From: Ancylostoma caninum | Taxonomy: Eukaryota > Nematoda > Chromadorea > Rhabditida > Ancylostomatidae | Reading direction: 5' to 3' | DNA length: 64,000 nt | NCBI GenBank assembly: GCA_037903475.1 | Contig: JBAJFG010000611.1 | Location: 1,302,001 to 1,366,000, forward strand | Shown here: positions 59,001 through 64,000 of the stretch, piece after piece | How the letters are laid out: each line of letters opens with the position of its first letter | How positions within the stretch are numbered: position 1 is the stretch's first letter | Program-made: the position numbers and the translations under genes | The notes under the pieces: generated by a model | What the model saw: the letters and a program-made list of their open reading frames with translations, nothing else | What the model was told of the DNA's origin: nothing | The model's database searches: none

Positions 59001-62000
59001 ATGAATTCGAGAGATTAGTATGGCTTCTCTGAATAGCTTGAACTTCATCGAATTTTAGATACAGATTTCATCGCACTTGTAAGTTCATGCTGTTAAGCCG
59101 TAAGTTTTGTTAGGATACATTTCTTAACCCTCCTTTCGCAATCGAAGAACCCTGATAACATAACAGGCCGGCTCAGCAGTTTATTATTGTTCAGCACTAA
59201 GCCGGATCCTCTAAATGACATCTTGCGACAAGAACTCATCTACAATACCTGCCTATCCTCGTGGAGCACTCACATCTTATCCTTTTGTTAGCTTAACCAG
59301 ACTGTCTTTGCATAAGTAGCTAACACCCTCGTTTTGTTTGGAAGTTTCACAGAAGATGCTCATTCACAAAGACATCGCAAATTCCCTAAGGATTCTATCT
59401 CATATATTTCAGTATCTAAGGTATATTCAAGTAATGCAACCTATCTCTTGAACTCGACATTCCTGAGGAAATTCCTCTCCAAGCACTACAAGACCTCTAC
59501 CGTTACTATAACGTTCCCCTCACTCCATTGTGGTCAGGTGAGTAGCCTAACAATGAGGTTCAACATAGTTTCTCCTTGCGTGAACCGATTTCATTCATTA
59601 GTACATGTTTTCTGCTAACCTAACAAAAGGAGAGCGCATGAAGGTAAAGGTAACCTAGTATAACTAATGTATATGATTGGATAGAGATGTGGAATGCGGA
59701 AGACTATTCTGTTTGTTGCGTGCTAGAACTCTAAGGATGTAGACGCAGCGGAGATATTCGGAATTCCAATTTGAAGCCCCGAAATCACGCAAGGTTGTTC
59801 ATCCTGGTTCAATATCTCTGGAATTTCAAAAATCCTGTGATAACGCGGTCCTGAATTCACTATTGTCACCATTCGAAATGAGCGCACTTCGAACATCTGA
59901 GACTACACCGTTGTTTTCCTGGGATGCAACCTCCAAAAAATTGAGTAGAAAAATCTTTGCAAGTTTGAGATGTCTGGTCAGTATTTCGGAAGAAGGTTCA
60001 TTGTTAATATGGAAGATAATGAATGACACTTAGCCTCTGCTTTCTTACTAATTCTGCCTCATTTTACAAAAAGAAAATAGTATTCGGCCATTTCTCTCTC
60101 TCTGCCCCCCCCCCCCTTGCATACACTACTCGTAATACTCAAAGGCAGCTGAATGGCCAAAGAAAAAATAGACAGCGATTGAGGATTTCATGGATGGAGT
60201 GCTACGTTAAAATGGAATCGAGCACAATCTGTCACGCAATCTGATGGTTTGTCAAGTACGATATGAAGCACGATTTTTCATGGATTATATCAGTTTTTAC
60301 GAGGATTTCAATTTTCTTGCAAGGTTTGAGCCACATCTTTTTGTCAATCAAATTTGCTCAGCGTGGTTGCGAAGCGTTAGCTATGTATGTAGATTGATGG
60401 ACGAAAGGCTTTGACGTCTAGGTTTTGTTCGTGGCCTGTTGCGTTTCAATTGGAAAGCACTGAAACATTTCAGTGGAAGAATTGAATAAAAGTTCCATCT
60501 TGAATACTGAGCGTTGTCAATAATTTTGAGGCAAAAACATATGTATCAAAAACCCAAGGTTCAACCGACGGAAAATGGATCAAAATGAATATGACAGCTG
60601 AAGAAGGAGAATAGAGAAGGAAACTAAGTATGTGCGGAGCAGTATTCGAATCCAGTAACTTCAAGGTATGGTTTACCTATCAGACTCTGTGCAGCTTTTC
60701 TTGATCTCATCCGAAAAATTGGGGGAGAATATAACCTTAGAGCATCCTTGTAACAGCAATACATCAATTTCATTCTGTTCGCCCATCGTTTGAAAAAAAT
60801 GGAGACAACAAAGCTCAATAGTTACATGAGAAGTTATCAAAAGAAGGTCGCACTGGAAGGGAGGTACGTACTTCAGTCAGGGAGTCGACATGGAGGCGAG
60901 AGAGATGGGTTGAAAGATAGAAGTTAGCGAATCCGATGAGGATGGAGACTCGAAAATTCTCCGAGAACTTTATTGTAGATTAAGTTGGCAAGTGGAACAT
61001 CGTTCAAATATCGTTCAAACATGTTTCTGTACTTTTAAACAAACTTCCTCCTCAGCTTGCCGCCTCCGAGAACTCAAGTAAATTGGAGAGACTTCTCCTG
61101 GATGTGAACTTGCTTGACTTACTGGGCCGTGAGGACGTTGTTTAAATGATGTTAATAATCTAGGCCCTCTTCGATTTTTTTAGCATTTGCTGTCAACGCT
61201 ATCATGATTTTGGAGTTATGTTGTTCATCTCCAGTACTGCCTCCGACTCATTCTCATTAGACTCCTCTTGCACTCTCATCTTTTCTACCTACGCATCTTA
61301 GGAATACTGTCTGATCTGCTAGCGTGTTTGATAAAAGTAAGGTTCAGGCTGAGATTCTGTTTTATTTCAGTGGTTTTTAAAGGGCCCACCTACCCTCTTC
61401 GTTCAGCAAACCTTTCCAACTGCTCGAACACTAATGTCTTTTTGTGCATGAACAGGTGCAGGGTTAGTAGTTGCTGCCGTTCAGCGCACCGGTTGCGCGG
61501 GGTCAACCAGTGAACCCGTGTTTCGAACTGCCAGCGTCGCTCCTATGACTCTGATGGAGAATGAGGGCATCTTGCTGGTTGATGTGGGCGGATGCTTCCA
61601 ACGCTCTGTGGCCTGTTTTAGCAGATTATATCCCTTGCAAATGATTGGTATATGGAAGGAAAGGCTGATCCTGTACGTCTAGGGTATCCCCCATACAGTT
61701 TTTAGAGCGTTCCAAGTTACTACACATCAGTATATAGAATATGCCTGAGCCCTACTCCTCTCATCCGAATATCACTAATCCTCAATCCAATGTCCTCCGT
61801 TGATCTTTGTTTGGTTGTTCGTTTGCTTATCTTTTATTGTTTTAATCTAATTTTCTGCTAACACTGTCATGCACGCCTATGTGCGTATTCAAGAAATAAA
61901 CAAATAACTGCGTGTGAACGATAATACTTGGAAGGTAGGAAAGAGAGATTTCAATGATTATTTTCAGTGTTGTGCGGGTTATTATCATATCAACCATGCC

Positions 62001-63254
62001 TATCAAATTAATAGCTGTAGAAAATGAAATCATTCAGCTCCTGACCTTCAACTAGTACGAACTGCAGGAATTTTTAGTTTAGTAACGATAGAAAACATTT
62101 AAATCTATGAGCGAGATATCTCGTTAGATATGTTACGATTGAATACTGGACCAGGTATGTGCATAGACGGTGGCTTTTGCTGTTTTCAAAGCGGGAGGTA
62201 ATGCATACTCTCACACAGTACTAGGCCACTGCACGTTGTTCTGCTATTTGCAGAAGTTTTCGCTCCAGCGGTAATCGAACCCCGGACTATGTAAGCGGTA
62301 ATTTTTCAAATGGTTTCGTAATTAGAAATCAAAACCGTCAACTTGGAATTAATCTTGTCAAGTTCACAAGTGTCCTTAAAAATAAAAATAAAAAGTCGGG
62401 ATTAAGAATTTTTAAAAGGAGCGGGGGGAGGGTTGTCATGTTTTTGGCGGCTGAGAGGAAGGAAAAGGGAATCGTACCGTGTCGTATTTATATCACCGCT
62501 GCGCTCGCACCTGTTCGTGACTTTCCCTTCTACCTGACAGACTGACTCTCTACAGCTTTCTGAGATATTCTATATTTCATATTCAGGATCTCTAATCAAA
62601 GACCATCCTTCTGTTCCTCATTCAACTCAAACCCTAAAAGTCGATTTACTAGCAATTCTCTACTTCAATGAAGTAATTTCCACCAGATTTGTTAAGGGCC
62701 AATTCTATAAGCAATCTTGCTTCGATGCTTACATCAAACCAATGCGTAATGGGAAAGATATTCGATCCGAGCACAAATGGCACAAGAGGCCATAAAGGAC
62801 CTACCCGATTGAGAACGGCATTTTACCGCCCTGCACATTAATGTAGCCCATAAACGCGAAAACGGCCCCACATACGATATCCACGACGGCAAGGTTAGCC
62901 ACGAAATTGCTGCAGAACGAGATTTATTGGATAGGAATTCCTTGGAAGAGGTGAAGGATACTCACCCGAAATCGCCAGTGACGTGACAAAATGACAGAAT
63001 CAGCACGAGGATGTTTGTTAAAATGCCCAGTAGAGCCAGTGTGATAACAGCTATCCCGACGATTGTCTTGAACAGCTCATCCTAGAATGGAAGCATTGGA
63101 AAATTACCTTCATTCCAGATTATTTTATTAGTACAGGACTAACCTCGTGACTAGTATCTTCTATTTTTTCCAGAAAAACGATGTCCGAGTAATTTGCCAG
63201 GTTCCCTAATAAGTTCACGTTGTTGGCTTTTATAGAAGCCGGAAAGTCATTCAT
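56091..63254 (-). CDS. Seven-helix G-protein-coupled receptor, ten exons
   Basis: Exons in order are 63254-63144, 63081-62966, 62909-62805, 58246-58136, 57758-57641, 57158-57087, 56826-56709, 56558-56449, 56379-56243 and, tentatively, 56127-56091. All phases agree, giving about 344 residues. Exon 2 holds helix 1 (LALLGILTNILVLIL). Exon 3 has helix 2 with the class A NxxLAxxD-like NFVANLAVVDIV. Exon 5 has helix 3, ending LSRVISL in place of DRY. Exons 6-8 hold helices 4-6, and exon 9 helix 7 with NPLLDALITI, akin to NPxxY. The start follows TTTTCAG by two bases, so leader trans-splicing is likely. It would sit in the plasma membrane, probably of a sensory cell. The 4.56-kb intron 3 holds LINE debris. 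The link across that intron rests on phase and helix count. Ligand and subfamily are unknown. Confidence 0.68.
58247..61044. other. Receptor intron 3, left part
   Basis: No gene was recognised. Frames of 64-94 codons (58462, 59334) lack exon edges. A poly-C run lies at about 60106-60116. Confidence 0.4.
61045..61905 (+). mobile_element. CR1-like LINE 3' remnant
   Basis: 61045-61144 encodes the end of the RT ORF (NSSKLERLLLDVNLLDLL, then GREDVV and stop), parallel to the end of the LINE at 33350-33420. The rest is 3' UTR, ending at ATTCAAGAAATAAACAAATA (about 61886-61905), equivalent to the ATTCAGTAAATAAATAAATA end at 34168-34187. It lies in antisense to the receptor gene within its intron. 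Confidence 0.7.
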
Positions 63255-63258
63255 TTCT

Positions 63259-63912
63259 GAAAAGAAATGACATATTGAGGAGACAAAAACATCTGTGCAC
63301 GTATAGGTACTGCGAATTTAGAGGGAAAATGCAAAGGAAACCAAAGCAATAGAGAAAAGAGAGGACTGTTCAACCTGAATCCTGTTAATGAAGGTTTGAA
63401 TGAGCAATGGAGGATTACACTCCGTATATCACGAAACAACCAGATGTGAACTGTGCAAAGTCATGAAAGCAGAATAATATTCTATGCAGAGATAAGACGA
63501 TCGGGCTAGGATTACACCGCGAGCGCTATGAAAAAGACGTGAATCTATCGAGGATTACAATACCGCATCTGCACAAAGTTCTACACCATATTTTCCACAG
63601 CAATATGGGGAATAAAATACGAATGCATTCACGCTAACTGGTCCTGAACGTCCGACAATAAGACAACTTCTTAGCCAGAGGCAGAAAACGCCTGTGCTAT
63701 TTCGGACTTTTCGGAATTGTGGATGTGTACACGTATTTTTCACGCTTTCCAGGAATCGATGGAAGAACAAACCTATGGCGTGTCGTACTATGACAAGATG
63801 TTGATATTGCAGAGATTCACGAACAATAAACGGCACGCCCAATCATACAAAGAAGGCAGTCGTTTCGGAACGGATAAAGATTATTGTCCTCAGACTCATT
63901 GAGACGAAATTA
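63259..63912. other. Spacer upstream of the receptor
   Basis: It should hold the receptor promoter if the start is trans-spliced close by. A 95-codon minus frame (63555-63842) is open without exon edges. Confidence 0.35.
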
Positions 63913-64000
63913 CCTCTGATTTCGAGGTGCTTGGTCGAATCGACAACCAACTTGTAATAGGACTTTAATATGAAGCCGTAGATGAGGAATCGTGGAATCA
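63913..64000 (-). CDS. Partial exon at the window edge
   Basis: Reading inward from the edge on the minus strand, an open segment (IPRFLIYGFILKSYYKLV, then DSTKHLEIR) ends at a GTAATT donor. It is hydrophobic then charged, like the end of a membrane helix. It may be an upstream exon of the receptor transcript or of a neighbouring gene. Confidence 0.3.

Noticed and set aside
62265..62300. tRNA-like T-arm on the minus strand (GGGGTTCGATTACCGC)
   Set aside because: A B-box-like word is present, but no A box, D arm or acceptor stem can be built around it. At most it is a fragment of a tRNA-derived repeat.

Overview
The window looks like nuclear DNA from a clade V parasitic nematode, most likely a hookworm-like strongylid. 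Short exons are flanked by TTTTCAG-type acceptors and GTAAGT/GTGAGT donors. At least two genes have an acceptor directly before the start ATG, as expected for spliced-leader trans-splicing. A nematode-style receptor gene, CR1-like LINE debris and many small foldback elements fit the same picture. No operon, CRISPR or other prokaryotic structure is present. Species identity is inference.

Host genes are few and spread out. From left to right they are: a small secreted His/Pro-rich protein (+, 2992-5734); two divergently oriented paralogues of a glycine-zipper protein of the C19orf12 type (-, 6177-8373 and +, 14431-15302) with identical coding-exon lengths; the 3' end of an unrecognised proline-rich protein with a basic C-terminus (+, 21425-22265); a Cys/His-containing protein exon (-, 36273-36898); single candidate exons at 28255-28424 and 39893-40003 (both -); and a ten-exon seven-helix receptor (-, 63254 to 56091).

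The rest is largely mobile DNA. 16806-21226 is a 4.4-kb palindrome with two equal 993-bp arms, nearly identical and bounded by TTAA. 24200-27163 is a decayed PIF/Harbinger pair, a transposase and a convergent MADF protein. 30084-34187 holds CR1-like LINE pieces on both strands, split by a foldback element. 37284-38577 and 48324-49599 are two nearly identical non-autonomous elements with CAGT ends and TA flanks. 41077-44188 is a rearranged Ty3/gypsy element, followed by a minisatellite and a 1.24-kb element with long terminal inverted repeats. 52388-54925 is a second large palindrome. Smaller foldback elements lie in introns and intergenic DNA, including inside the secreted-protein gene and one C19orf12-like gene.

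Nothing here amounts to a coordinated new multi-gene system. The best leads are the 4.4-kb TTAA-flanked palindrome with its promoter-like core, the C19orf12-like paralogue pair in which one copy has no recognisable first exon, the tandemly duplicated splice donor in the secreted-protein gene, and the copied 113-bp patch at the gag/pol junction of the gypsy element.
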